From Nannocystis exedens (GTDB lineage Bacteria; Myxococcota_A; Polyangia; Polyangiales; Polyangiaceae), in the NCBI GenBank assembly GCA_945861885.1, contig CAMAVR010000026.1:1-45185 (forward strand): 45,185 bases of DNA. The letters are read 5' to 3'. Of this stretch, positions 37,340-45,185 are shown piece by piece. Numbering within the stretch: the stretch's first letter is position 1; every line of letters begins with the position of its first letter. A model generated the notes under the pieces. The model saw nothing but the letters and a program-made list of their open reading frames with translations. It had not been told where the DNA came from and made no database searches. The position numbers and the translations under genes were made by a program.

Positions 37340-38083
37340 ATGTACGATATCCAGCAATATCCCGTCTCCCAGGGCACCGCTACGCAGGCGATTTTGCCCT
37401 ATCTACGTCGTGTTTATTCGCTCTTTTTGGGCGGCGTTGTCTTCGCCGTAGTCGGCGCACTCGTCGCGCTCTATTCCGGCGCCCCGGTTCCGCTCGATAT
37501 GGGCGGCGGGCAGTTGGCGGTTCCGCCAATGGTAGCCTTCGGCTTGCAGCACGGGATTATCGCCATCATCGTCTACATCGCCGCATTTTTCGGGGCGAAT
37601 ATGGTGAGGCGCAAACCGGGGATCAATCTGGTCGCCCTGTTTGGGTACACGTTCATTACCGGCGTGTTTATCGCCCCCGCGCTCTTTATCGCGCAGCTCG
37701 CGGCATCGCATGGGGCAACGCTAAGCCCAGCGCCGGTACGCGACGCCTTTCTTCTGACCGCCGGCGCCTTCACCGGGCTCACAGGCTACGTGCTCATCAC
37801 GAAGCGTGATTTTTCGTTCATGGGTGCCGGTTTGTCGATGGGCCTGTGGGTGATCATCGGCGCCTCGCTGCTCAACTTCTTCTTTCATTCGTCGGTCTTT
37901 CAGCTCGCGATTTCGAGCGTCGGTGTCCTCCTCTTCTGCGGGTACATCTTGTTCGATACGTCGCGCATCCTCAAAGAGCGCGACGAGAGCGACCCGATCG
38001 GCGCGGCGCTTCGCCTATTTCTCGATGTCATCAATCTGTTCATGTTTCTTTTGCAGATTCTCTCGTCAGGGCGTCGGCGGTAG
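37340..38083 (+). CDS. Bax inhibitor-1/YccA family membrane protein
   Basis: A 247-residue inner-membrane protein of the BI-1 family (TMBIM-like; E. coli YccA and YbhL). About seven hydrophobic helices cover the chain. Family segments include an N-terminal soluble stretch ending in YLRRVYSLFLGG, a TGLTGYVLITKRDFSFMG loop between helices, and VGVLLFCGYILFDTSRIL, whose Asp belongs to the conserved acidic set near the C-terminal helices. Family members are pH-sensitive Ca2+ leak channels (BsYetJ) or modulators of the FtsH protease (YccA). Which role applies here is not visible. A leader with an inverted repeat precedes it. Confidence 0.9.
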   Translation: MYDIQQYPVSQGTATQAILPYLRRVYSLFLGGVVFAVVGALVALYSGAPVPLDMGGGQLAVPPMVAFGLQHGIIAIIVYIAAFFGANMVRRKPGINLVALFGYTFITGVFIAPALFIAQLAASHGATLSPAPVRDAFLLTAGAFTGLTGYVLITKRDFSFMGAGLSMGLWVIIGASLLNFFFHSSVFQLAISSVGVLLFCGYILFDTSRILKERDESDPIGAALRLFLDVINLFMFLLQILSSGRRR

Positions 38084-38131
38084 GCGGCGCCTTTTTCAAA
38101 ACAAGTGGGGGTGTAGTCGCTCCGTGGTGTC

Positions 38132-39292
38132 ATGATGAACCCTTATTTCAAACACTTGCGTGTGATCACGCTCCTTATCTTTGCGCTACTGACACCCTTG
38201 TTCGCGCGTGCCGACCTGGCGGTTCATTCACCGCCAGCCGATACGCCCCACGTTGAAACAAGCATCGATTTGCCGGCCGTTCCGCATCACTTCGAGCACG
38301 CCCGCACCGGGTGGCTCGACATCGCTTACACGCCGCAAGCGCGCGAACGAGTCACCGGGCTCCTCCGAAGCGCCGAAGAAATTCGAGCAACTCTGAGCGC
38401 TCAACTTGGAGCCCCAGTCCTCGATCAGATCGAAGTTCGAATCGCGCGGACGCCGGAAGAGATGGCCGCAGTGACGCCGCTCCATGCGCCGCCCCCCGCG
38501 TACGCGAGCGGTGTGGCGTATCCAGCGCTCCGCCTCATCGCACTGACGATGGAAGCTCCTCGGTCGATCGAGGCAACCGATCTCGATGAAGTGCTGAGGC
38601 ACGAGCTTGCCCACCTCGCACTCGCCGATGCCACCGGAGGCGACGTGCCGCGATGGTTCAACGAAGGGTTTGCGGTGTACGCGTCAGGCGAGAGTCGATT
38701 TGCGCGCCTCCAAGCGTTGTGGGACGCAACGCTCTCCGAAACGCTCCTCCCGCTGTCCGAAATTGACCGGAGCTTCCCCGCCGATTCAAGCAAAGTGACG
38801 ATCGCATATGCCGAATCGGCCGACTTTGTCCGCTTTTTGCTACGCGAGCCCGATAGGTTGCGGTTCGAAGGGCTTATCAAGCGCGTGCGCAACGGAGAGC
38901 CTTTTTACGAGGCGCTCAGCGAGGCATATGGCGTTAGCCTTAAGCGGCTCGAATACGAGTGGCACGAAGAAATCGCGAGCCGCTATACCGTCCTTCCGCT
39001 CATCACTGGCGGGTCACTTTTTTGGGTCTTGGCAATTGGCGGTTTAGCCTACGCATTTGTGAAGCGGAGACGGCACGCGAAAGAGACGATCGCGCGGTGG
39101 GGGCGCGAAGAAGCCGAGCACGATCAGTTGCGCGCTCGGTATCTCGCCGAAATGCAGCGGCACGAAGCGCCCAGGGTGGCAATTCCGGCGCCCGTCCCGG
39201 GTGAACCGCCGCTCGCTCATCCGAGCGAAACAATCGCGCCGCCCGTTTCCGCGATCATCGAGCACGATGGCGAATGGCACACGATTCATTGA
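38132..39292 (+). CDS. Membrane-anchored MA-type (gluzincin) metallopeptidase
   Basis: A 386-residue exported protein. Signal sequence about 1-28 (ITLLIFALLTPLFARA). The peptidase core contains HELAH at 157-161 (His157 and His161 as zinc ligands, Glu158 as base) and WFNEGFAVYASGE, where Glu178 is the likely third ligand. This is the gluzincin (peptidase MA-like) arrangement. A membrane helix at about 288-310 (GGSLFWVLAIGGLAYAFVKR) and a charged, then Pro-rich tail follow, so the catalytic domain is periplasmic and the tail cytosolic. An ATG one codon in (38135) is an equal start. Its end overlaps the next gene by 19 bases, suggesting coupled translation. Confidence 0.88.
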   Translation: MMNPYFKHLRVITLLIFALLTPLFARADLAVHSPPADTPHVETSIDLPAVPHHFEHARTGWLDIAYTPQARERVTGLLRSAEEIRATLSAQLGAPVLDQIEVRIARTPEEMAAVTPLHAPPPAYASGVAYPALRLIALTMEAPRSIEATDLDEVLRHELAHLALADATGGDVPRWFNEGFAVYASGESRFARLQALWDATLSETLLPLSEIDRSFPADSSKVTIAYAESADFVRFLLREPDRLRFEGLIKRVRNGEPFYEALSEAYGVSLKRLEYEWHEEIASRYTVLPLITGGSLFWVLAIGGLAYAFVKRRRHAKETIARWGREEAEHDQLRARYLAEMQRHEAPRVAIPAPVPGEPPLAHPSETIAPPVSAIIEHDGEWHTIH

Positions 39293-40152
39293 GCGGACGG
39301 CCCGCCATCCATGTCGTCGCCTCCGCGGCGATCGCAATTTTTGCGCTCGGGCAGCTCCCCGGCGCTCACCTCAGCGAAACATTTATTTTGTGCGCACCCG
39401 AAGAGGAGCCGGCGGTAGCAGACATCGCCGAAGCGATCGCGCCAGCGGCGGCAATGGTGCCGGCTCCGACGATCATTGATGCGAGCGCACCGCTTGTCGC
39501 GTCGGGCCACCTCGGCGTCGTCGCGGGGCCGGTGCCGCCTATCCCCCCCTCAGACACGCTCGTCGCGCTCGATCCACCGACCGGCTTTGGCGATGTCGAA
39601 GCGCTCGATTTGAAAGATTTTGATAACGGTACGCGCGAACCGCTTGCGGTGCGCGTTGTCGACGACCGCGGCTATCCGGTGGCAAGTGCCCGCATCACCG
39701 GTCGATCAAAGCCAACCGGTCCGCGTATTGCCGCGATGACGAACCGCGATGGAGAGACGAATCTCACCGGCGCGCGCGGTCTCGCTGTCGAACTCATCGC
39801 ACGCGCTCGCGGCTTTGCTCCCGTCACCGTGTTCGAAGACGGTAGTAGCAGTGAGCTAAAGATTGTGATGCAGCCAGGATCGACCGTTGAAGGGGCGGTT
39901 CGCGATCGCTATTCGGGCGACCCAATTGGCGGAGCCGAAGTGACGTTGTCGACGAAAGTGGGGGAGCGACGCGCTCGAACAGACAGGCGCGGCAACTATT
40001 CGTTCGACGACTTGGCGCGAGGCGGCGGGCGCATTCGGGTCAAAGCGCACCGGTACGCCGACGTTCAGATCGACGTTGCAATCGCCGAACCGCGCGTTCA
40101 ACCGCAAGAGCTCCCTCGCATCGAGATGGCGCTTCGCGAGTCGATGCGATGA
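39274..40152 (+). CDS. Carboxypeptidase regulatory-like domain protein
   Basis: A 292-residue protein with an N-terminal hydrophobic segment (HVVASAAIAIFALGQLPGAH, about 9-28) that acts as signal or anchor, then an Ala/Pro/Asp-rich linker to about residue 115. Two Ig-like carboxypeptidase-regulatory repeats follow. The first (about 121-195) has VRVVDDRGYPVASARITG. The second (about 200-285) has VEGAVRDRYSGDPIGGAEVT and TDRRGNYSFDDL. Such domains are non-catalytic beta-sandwiches found in surface and periplasmic proteins. It overlaps the metallopeptidase gene by 19 bases, so the two may work together. That link is inferred from position only. Confidence 0.8.
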   Translation: MAHDSLSGRPAIHVVASAAIAIFALGQLPGAHLSETFILCAPEEEPAVADIAEAIAPAAAMVPAPTIIDASAPLVASGHLGVVAGPVPPIPPSDTLVALDPPTGFGDVEALDLKDFDNGTREPLAVRVVDDRGYPVASARITGRSKPTGPRIAAMTNRDGETNLTGARGLAVELIARARGFAPVTVFEDGSSSELKIVMQPGSTVEGAVRDRYSGDPIGGAEVTLSTKVGERRARTDRRGNYSFDDLARGGGRIRVKAHRYADVQIDVAIAEPRVQPQELPRIEMALRESMR

Positions 40153-40182
40153 CTTTCGTGGCGGTCGTAAAAGAGGCGCGCA

Positions 40183-40920
40183 ATGGCTAAAATTAGGCTT
40201 GATCAGCTGCTCGTCGACCGCGGATTGGCGCCGACAAAATCGCGCGCGCAGGCGCTAATTTTAGCCGGTGACGTGCTCGTCGGCGGAACGCGCGTTGACA
40301 AAGCAGGCGCGGCGTTCGCCGGCGATGTGGAGCTGTCGCTTCGCGCCGAGCTTCATCCGTACGTCTCGCGCGGTGGGGTGAAGCTCGCCGGAGCGCTCGA
40401 CGCCTTCGCGGTCGACGTGCGCTCGCTTCGATGCCTCGATGTCGGTGCATCGACCGGCGGCTTCACCGATTGTCTGCTTCAACGTGGCGCTTCGGGCGTC
40501 GTTGCCGTCGATGTTGGTTACGGCCAACTCGCGCACAAACTTCGCGTCGATCCGCGAGTCACTGTGCTCGAACGGACAAACGCACGCGGACTCACGACGG
40601 AGATGATCGGCGGTCAGGTTGACCTCACTGTCGTCGATGCATCGTTCATCGCGATTTCGAAGCTGATCGACGCGATCGCGCACTGCACACGAACCGGCGG
40701 AGCGCTCGTCGCGCTGATCAAGCCGCAATTCGAAGCGGGGCGCGAAGAAGCATCGCGCGGCAAAGGGGTCATCGCCGACGCGGCGGTGAGAGCGCGGGCG
40801 ATCTCCGAAGCGATAGGCGCCGTAAAGGCGGCCGGTTTTGAAGTGATCGGCGAGTGCAACTCGTCAATCGCAGGCCCGAAAGGGAACGTCGAGGCGTTTG
40901 TTCACGCGAGGCGCGAGTAG
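40183..40920 (+). CDS. tlyA: TlyA-family rRNA 2'-O-methyltransferase
   Basis: S4-domain/FtsJ-fold RNA methyltransferase (245 residues). The N-terminal S4 RNA-binding domain (about 1-62) reads IRLDQLLVDRGLAPTKSRAQ. The catalytic domain starts after YVSRGGVKLAGAL, with the SAM site LDVGASTGGFTDCLL near 84-98. TVVDASFIAISKL and LIKPQFEAG are further family segments. TlyA in mycobacteria methylates 16S C1409 and 23S C1920 and gives capreomycin sensitivity; family members have also been named hemolysins, a poor description. An AAAGAGG site precedes the ATG. Its TAG stop directly abuts the opposite yggS stop, with no base between. Confidence 0.94.
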   Translation: MAKIRLDQLLVDRGLAPTKSRAQALILAGDVLVGGTRVDKAGAAFAGDVELSLRAELHPYVSRGGVKLAGALDAFAVDVRSLRCLDVGASTGGFTDCLLQRGASGVVAVDVGYGQLAHKLRVDPRVTVLERTNARGLTTEMIGGQVDLTVVDASFIAISKLIDAIAHCTRTGGALVALIKPQFEAGREEASRGKGVIADAAVRARAISEAIGAVKAAGFEVIGECNSSIAGPKGNVEAFVHARRE

Positions 40921-41631
40921 CTACGCTTCATCCTTCGCGGGGCGGTCACCAAAAATGGCCGTACCCACGCGCACCATCGTCGACCCGCACTCGATCGCCG
41001 CTTCGAGGTCGCTCGACATCCCCATCGACAGCTCGGGGAGCGGGGCCATTCGCTGATGCAAGTTGCGAATCGTTGCGAGCGACTCAAACACGCGACGCGC
41101 ATCATCGAGAGACCCGTTCGGCCCAATCGTCATGAGGCCACGCAAATCGAGAGTTTTTTCTGCCAAGACGGCATCGATCAACTCGGCCAAATCCACCGGT
41201 GAAGCGCCGTGCTTTTGCGGCTCGGCGGCGACATTCACTTCGATCAGCACTTTCATTCGGGCGCGCACCACTTCGCCTGCCTGTTCATCGACCCATTCGA
41301 GGCGCTTCGCGAGCGCGCGCACGACCGAAACGTTATCGAGCGTTTCGACAACGTCGGCAGATTGCGCAATCAGCTTTGCTTTGTTCGTCTGAAGGTGACC
41401 AATAAAGTGCCATTCAAGCGTCGGTAAATCGGCCAGATCGACGCGCCTTTTTTCAAGATTTTGCGCATAATTCTCCCCAAAAACGCGCTGACCACACGCC
41501 ACCGCCTCGCGGACCGCCTCGACCGGATGAAACTTCGACACCGCGACAATCTGCACGTTGCCGGCACTTCTCCCGCTTCGCTTCGCGGCATCAGCGACGC
41601 GCTGACGGACGATGGCAAGCCGCTCCGACAT
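40921..41631 (-). CDS. yggS: YggS/PLPBP family pyridoxal-phosphate homeostasis protein
   Basis: Single-domain PLP-binding protein related to alanine racemase barrels, which buffers free PLP in the cytosol and has no known enzymatic reaction. From the ATG at 41631 it has 236 residues. The PLP lysine is Lys33 in VAVSKFHP. Family segments FGENYAQNL, WHFIGHLQTNKAK, LIEVNVAAEPQKHG, LRGLMTIGP and LSMGMSSDLEAAI are present, as is the phosphate-binding tail VRVGTAIFG. A GTG at 41652 overlapping the upstream methyltransferase stop (GTGA) is an attractive alternative start that would add seven residues. It is transcribed after the methyltransferase gene. Confidence 0.94.
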   Translation of the reverse strand: MSERLAIVRQRVADAAKRSGRSAGNVQIVAVSKFHPVEAVREAVACGQRVFGENYAQNLEKRRVDLADLPTLEWHFIGHLQTNKAKLIAQSADVVETLDNVSVVRALAKRLEWVDEQAGEVVRARMKVLIEVNVAAEPQKHGASPVDLAELIDAVLAEKTLDLRGLMTIGPNGSLDDARRVFESLATIRNLHQRMAPLPELSMGMSSDLEAAIECGSTMVRVGTAIFGDRPAKDEA

Positions 41632-41648
41632 CGGCGCCAAATCGCCCG

Positions 41649-42458
41649 TCACGATGCCGCCCATCCGCGCCGCTTTCGCGCGTGGCAAACCATCACGTCG
41701 CTTTCGCGCGTGAGCTTGCCGCCATAAAAATCGCCGTCGATGCGATCGAGTTCGAACCCGTTGTAGTGCAGAAGCGCCTCCCACTCTTGCGGGAAAAATT
41801 GCCGGTGCGCGAGCGGCATCACGAACGCTTCATCGGGCGCGTCGATCGGCTCATGCTCGGCCGATACGAACATGATTTGGCGCGCCTGATCGTAGTCAAA
41901 GAACTCGCGATAGCGCACAACTTTGCCAAGCGTTGGGTGCTTAAAACGCGGCATGTGATACGCGCGCCCCGGCGAACGCGTTAAATCGGTGAGCGACGGG
42001 ATCGAGATGTCGACAACGAACTCTCCGCGCGGCGCCAAATGCGAGCGAACGCGCGAAAAAAATTGCTCGGCGTCGGCGCGCGTATACAGATGAAGCGCGG
42101 TATTGAACGGGCAAATAACGAGGGGGAATCGCTTCGCAATCCGGCACTTGCGCATGTCGCCGCGGCGAAGAGTGACGCGCTTTCGAACTTCAACCGGCTC
42201 GCTTGCCAAGCGAGCACGGAGATCGGCAAGCATCGGCGCTGACTGATCGATCCCTGTAACCGAAATGCCGTGCCTCGCGATCGGCAGCGCGATGCGGCCG
42301 TTGCCGACGCCGTATTCGAGAAGCGGGCCGCCGTTTTTGCACGCGAGCGACACGTAAAACTGCACGTCGTCGATGCGACGCCTGTAGGTGGACGTGTAGT
42401 AGTTCACGTCTTCGTAATGTGCGCGCGAACCTACTTCTAGTTCGAGGTCGCGCTTCAC
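41649..42458 (-). CDS. Class I SAM-dependent methyltransferase
   Basis: A 269-residue Rossmann-fold methyltransferase. Motif I, LLEYGVGNGRIALPIARHG, lies near residues 46-64 and binds SAM. GIDQSAPMLADLRARL is motif II. VICPFNTALHLYTRADAEQF is the region after motif IV seen in UbiE/COQ5-like and small-molecule methyltransferases. The substrate cannot be told. It sits between rpoZ (22 bases upstream) and yggS (start/stop overlap if yggS starts at 41652), in a probable three-gene minus-strand operon. Confidence 0.88.
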   Translation of the reverse strand: MKRDLELEVGSRAHYEDVNYYTSTYRRRIDDVQFYVSLACKNGGPLLEYGVGNGRIALPIARHGISVTGIDQSAPMLADLRARLASEPVEVRKRVTLRRGDMRKCRIAKRFPLVICPFNTALHLYTRADAEQFFSRVRSHLAPRGEFVVDISIPSLTDLTRSPGRAYHMPRFKHPTLGKVVRYREFFDYDQARQIMFVSAEHEPIDAPDEAFVMPLAHRQFFPQEWEALLHYNGFELDRIDGDFYGGKLTRESDVMVCHARKRRGWAAS

Positions 42459-42480
42459 GGTGTCAGCTCTAAGGGCCTAC

Positions 42481-42723
42481 TCAGCCGAAGTCGCGCTGCT
42501 CCGACGCGACAATCCACTCATCGACCACTTCATTTGTGGGGCGCTCGAAGTAGACTTTGCCGGCCGCGATTTCGCGTAGCGCGGTGACCGCTGCTTTATT
42601 TTTGGAGTGAACGAGCGGCGTTGCCCCCTTCATAAGCTGACGCGCGCGGTATGCCGCTAGGATAACGAGTGCGAAACGGTTCTCTTCTCGTTCGAGGCAG
42701 TCTTCTACGGTAACGCGAGCCAT
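42481..42723 (-). CDS. rpoZ: RNA polymerase omega subunit
   Basis: Small subunit (80 residues) that binds the beta' C-terminus and assists assembly of RNA polymerase; in many proteobacteria it also helps form a ppGpp site. The family pattern is clear: [11 protein letters not shown], then [16 protein letters not shown], then [15 protein letters not shown]. The usual neighbour spoT/relA or gmk is not here. It is the first gene of a minus-strand group and diverges from the serine tRNA. An AGGAG lies about 13 bases before the ATG, rather far for a strong ribosome site. Confidence 0.93.
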   Translation of the reverse strand: MARVTVEDCLEREENRFALVILAAYRARQLMKGATPLVHSKNKAAVTALREIAAGKVYFERPTNEVVDEWIVASEQRDFG

Positions 42724-42877
42724 CTTCGGGGGGTGCTCCTAAGGGTGGAGGCTGGCAGGCATAAAAGCGCCCAACGCCAAACTCGGGGACGTTACGGTAC
42801 CCGAAAGAAGAAAATTGGCAAGGGAGCACGCGCAAAGTGCTTGAAAAAAGCTAAGAAAATTGCATTCTGCCGGCTCC

Positions 42878-42964
42878 GGAAGAGTGGCCGAGTGGTCTAA
42901 GGCAGCGGTTTTGAAAACCGCCGACGGTGCAAGCCGTCCAAGGGTTCGAATCCCTTCTCTTCCT
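42878..42964 (+). tRNA. tRNA-Ser (anticodon UGA)
   Basis: Full class II cloverleaf. Acceptor stem GGAAGAG (42878-42884) pairs with CTCTTCC (42957-42963). The D-arm is TGGCCGAGTGGTCTAAGGCA. Anticodon stem GCGGT/ACCGC encloses a loop with TGA. The long variable arm GACGGTGCAAGCCGTC forms its own hairpin. The T-arm is AAGGG TTCGAAT CCCTT. The long variable arm and TGA anticodon assign it to serine UCA codons. CCA is not encoded. The discriminator base (42964) reads T, where serine tRNAs of E. coli have G. Confidence 0.97.
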
Positions 42965-43006
42965 CTTTACCTCCTCTAATTTGCTCTTCTTTTTGAGGCC
43001 TCGCCT

Positions 43007-44137
43007 ATGCGCTCTTTTCGTTATTCTTCGCTACTTGGGCTGATCGCGCTTTCGCTCGTTGCGTGCAAATCGCCGAGCAACGAAATCCCCGTGGGGGCAT
43101 ACCTCTCGCTGTCAGGCCCCGATTCAACATTCGGAAGCGACACGCGTGATGGCATCGAGCTCGCCGTCGAGCAGACAAACGCCACAGGATTGAAGGGGAA
43201 AAAAGTCCGCCTCTTTTACGAAGACGATAAGTCGACACCGATGGAAGCGTCGAACAAAGTTCGCCAGCTAATCGATCGCAACAAAGTCGTCGCGGTGCTC
43301 GGCGAAGTCGCGTCGAGCCGTTCAATGGCGGGAGGCCTCGTCGCCAACACAAGCAAAGTGCCAATGGTGACGCCGTCGTCGACCGCGATCGACGTGACGA
43401 AAAACCGCGAGTTCGTGTTTCGCACATGTTTCACTGACGCGCAGCAGGGTGAAGTCGCTGCGCGGTACGTCTACGAAAACATGAAAAAGACGAAAGTCGG
43501 AATCTTGTTCGCCGCACAAGACACCTACTCGTCAGGGCTCGCGCAGAGTTTTCGCGAAAACTTTTTGAAACTTGGCGGCGCGATCGTTGTCGAAAAAGGT
43601 TTTCAAAAAGGGGAGACGAATTTTACGACCTACCTCGAAGAGCTAAAAGCCAAAGATCCGGAGATGATTTACGCTCCGGTCTACTACAACGAGATGGTGC
43701 AGATCGCGCGGCAGGCGAAGCATGTTGGCCTCGCAGGGAGCATGTTCATGGGCGGCGATGGGTGGGATTCGTCGAATCTGATCGAAGGGGCCGGCGCGGA
43801 GCTCGAAGGCGCGCGGTTTACCAACGGGTACGCGCCCGATGTCCCGTGGCCGAAATCAAAAGGGTTTATCACGGCATTCCAAGCGAAATACCATCGCGCC
43901 CCGAATAGCCTCAGCGCGCAAGGTTACGACGCGGCGATGGTGCTGTTTGATGCGATCCAGCGCAGCGAAAACGGCTCGCCCGATTCAGTGCGAAAGGCGC
44001 TCGGAGAGACGAAAGATTTTGCCGGCGCAACCGGTAACATCACGATCGACAAGAATCGCAACGCCAAAAAAGCGATCGTCGTCGTGGCGATTCACGATAA
44101 CGCATTCAAGTTCGATTCAGTGATCACAACGCAGTAG
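43007..44137 (+). CDS. livK: Branched-chain amino acid ABC transporter substrate-binding lipoprotein
   Basis: Type I periplasmic binding protein (376 residues) of the Liv/HAAT family, delivering branched-chain or related amino acids to an inner-membrane importer. Lipoprotein signal with perfect lipobox LVAC (Cys20). Family features: VGAYLSLSGPDSTFGSDTRD, LIDRNKVVAVLGEVASSRSM, VPMVTPSSTAIDVT (ligand-binding Ser/Thr loop), GEVAARYVYENM and GATGNITIDKNRN. It stops right after the binding fold, without a peptidase domain, unlike the three fused paralogues about 7 kb away. livH starts 20 bases downstream. The ligand is not certain; ureas and amides are also carried by this family. Confidence 0.9.
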   Translation: MRSFRYSSLLGLIALSLVACKSPSNEIPVGAYLSLSGPDSTFGSDTRDGIELAVEQTNATGLKGKKVRLFYEDDKSTPMEASNKVRQLIDRNKVVAVLGEVASSRSMAGGLVANTSKVPMVTPSSTAIDVTKNREFVFRTCFTDAQQGEVAARYVYENMKKTKVGILFAAQDTYSSGLAQSFRENFLKLGGAIVVEKGFQKGETNFTTYLEELKAKDPEMIYAPVYYNEMVQIARQAKHVGLAGSMFMGGDGWDSSNLIEGAGAELEGARFTNGYAPDVPWPKSKGFITAFQAKYHRAPNSLSAQGYDAAMVLFDAIQRSENGSPDSVRKALGETKDFAGATGNITIDKNRNAKKAIVVVAIHDNAFKFDSVITTQ

Positions 44138-44156
44138 CGGCGGGAGCTCGAGCGCG

Positions 44157-45035
44157 ATGCATCGTATTTTTGAGGCTCTGGTGACCGGGCTAGCTCAAGG
44201 AGCCATGATTGCGCTCGTCGCGCTCGGCTACACGATGGTGTTCGGGATTTTGAAGATGATCAACTTCGCGCACAGCGAAGTGTTCATGATGGCGGCGTAC
44301 GTCGGACTCTTTATTCTGACGGCCCTTGGCGGAGCGCACTCGCCATGGATCGCCGGAATTGGCGGCACCGTCGGGGCAATGATCGGAGCGGCCGCCCTCG
44401 GGATGCTCATTGAAAGGGTCGCCTATAGGCCGCTACGCGCGCGCGGTCGGGGGACACGCCTGTCACGCATCACGCCGCTTGTCACCGCACTCGCAACGTC
44501 TGTTTTTTTGCAGAACGCAGCGCAGCTGATGTTTTCGGCCAAATTTAGGCCCTACCCGCGTCTTTTCGAGCAAACACGGCCGGTGATTTTTATCGTCGCG
44601 GTTGTCGTGATGGTGCTGCTGAACCAACTCGTAAAAAAAACCTGGTTCGGCAAAGCGATGCGCGCTCTCTCATCCAACGAAGAGGCGGCGCGTCTGATGG
44701 GGGTGCGAACATCGCGCGTCATTTCAATGACATTCGCGGTCGGGTCGGGGTTGGCCGCAGTCGGCGCGGTGCTCTACTGCCTCGATCAATCGCAAGTCTA
44801 TCCAACGATGGGGGTCGTGATCGGCACGCGCGCGTTTGTCGCGGCGGTCCTCGGCGGCATCGGCAACATCACCGGAGCGATGTTAGGCGGCCTCTTGCTC
44901 GGGGTGCTCGGCGAGTTCGTGAAGCTGACCGACTACTCAGGCGGCGTCGATGTGCTCGTGTTTCTCGTGCTGATCGGCGTGCTGCTCGTGAAGCCGACAG
45001 GGCTCCTCGGATCAACCGCCGGCGAAAAAGTTTAG
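44157..45035 (+). CDS. livH: Branched-chain amino acid ABC transporter permease
   Basis: Inner-membrane permease of the LivH type (292 residues, about eight helices), one of two permease subunits of the HAAT importers. Recognisable segments: GLAQGAMIALVALGYTMVFG then ILKMINFAHSEVFMM near the N-terminus, KTWFGKAMRALSSNEEAARL then MGV (the loop that contacts the ATPase), and AAVLGGIGNITGAMLGGLLL near the C-terminus. It is co-directional with livK with 20 bases between. The expected livM, livG and livF do not begin in the remaining 150 bases, which hold a tandem repeat; they are either further along or absent. Confidence 0.95.
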   Translation: MHRIFEALVTGLAQGAMIALVALGYTMVFGILKMINFAHSEVFMMAAYVGLFILTALGGAHSPWIAGIGGTVGAMIGAAALGMLIERVAYRPLRARGRGTRLSRITPLVTALATSVFLQNAAQLMFSAKFRPYPRLFEQTRPVIFIVAVVVMVLLNQLVKKTWFGKAMRALSSNEEAARLMGVRTSRVISMTFAVGSGLAAVGAVLYCLDQSQVYPTMGVVIGTRAFVAAVLGGIGNITGAMLGGLLLGVLGEFVKLTDYSGGVDVLVFLVLIGVLLVKPTGLLGSTAGEKV

Positions 45036-45067
45036 CGGTTAGGGTGCGTACTCAATTTCTCCTCTGA

Positions 45068-45101
45068 CCCGTAAACGTGCCCGTGCCCGTAAACGTGCCC
45101 G
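45068..45101. repeat. Two-copy 18-bp tandem repeat after livH
   Basis: CCCGTAAACGTGCCCG occurs at 45068-45083 and again at 45086-45101, a period of 18 bases. It lies in the 150-base tail after livH where I see no clear gene. An open frame from an ATG at 45148 reaches the window edge but has no visible ribosome site and is too short to judge. Confidence 0.8.
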
Positions 45102-45185
45102 GTTTTGAGAACTGTAGAAGAGATCGTGAATTCGCTATTTTAATCGGATGAACGGCATGCTTAATCGCTCTGTGCGATGGTGCGA

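Noticed and set aside
42817..42836. AGCAC/GTGCT hairpin upstream of rpoZ as a terminator or RNA
   Set aside because: Five-pair stem with a seven-base loop and no T-run on either strand in the correct position.

Overview
The window comes from a compact, fairly GC-rich bacterial genome. I infer an uncultured member of the Myxococcota (Polyangia-like). The inference rests on gene content: a Ser/Thr kinase beside a double-FHA protein, many lipoproteins, a signal-peptide/TPR/two-helix protein, a glycine-rich PGRS-like lipoprotein with an N-terminal beta-helix-type block, and an NtrC-type regulator. No rRNA or other species marker is present, so genus is not assigned. Genes are tightly packed, with GTGA start/stop overlaps and several tail-to-tail overlaps.

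Left part (1-13 kb): a minus-strand run of a lipoprotein, a lysine 2,3-aminomutase-like radical SAM enzyme, a lone FecCD permease and coaX. It is followed by a plus-strand S41 (Ctp-type) protease, a minus-strand GT2 glycosyltransferase, a PIG-L deacetylase and queE, then a plus-strand two-domain radical SAM/DUF2344 protein.

Second part (13-21.5 kb): two divergent groups. The minus group encodes a one-helix protein (its gene carries an inverted pair of REP-like hairpins), a TPR protein and the glycine-rich lipoprotein. The plus group encodes the double-FHA protein, a Ser/Thr kinase and an AidB-like acyl-CoA dehydrogenase. A cupin-like lipoprotein follows on the minus strand.

Third part (21.5-28.8 kb): clpB and gyrB on the minus strand, then a sigma-54-type response regulator and a small membrane protein with a winged-helix-like tail on the plus strand.

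Centre of interest (28.85-35.8 kb): three tandem paralogous genes. Each encodes an exported, probably lipid-anchored protein in which a complete type I periplasmic binding module (LivK-like) is fused to a C-terminal peptidase family C13 (legumain/asparaginyl endopeptidase) domain. All three keep the residues matching legumain's catalytic Asn, His and Cys and the Arg/Glu/Asp of its S1 pocket. No transporter genes accompany them. I infer ligand-sensing, periplasmic or outer-membrane legumain-like proteases or transpeptidases. This is the best candidate for an undescribed system.

Right part (35.8-45.2 kb): an Eis-like acetyltransferase, a possible tiny membrane protein, a Bax-inhibitor-1 family protein, a membrane-anchored MA-type metallopeptidase, a carboxypeptidase-regulatory-domain protein and tlyA. 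Then come minus-strand yggS, a methyltransferase and rpoZ, a tRNA-Ser(UGA), and an ordinary livK-livH pair that serves as an internal comparison for the fused binding proteins. A short 18-bp tandem repeat lies after livH.
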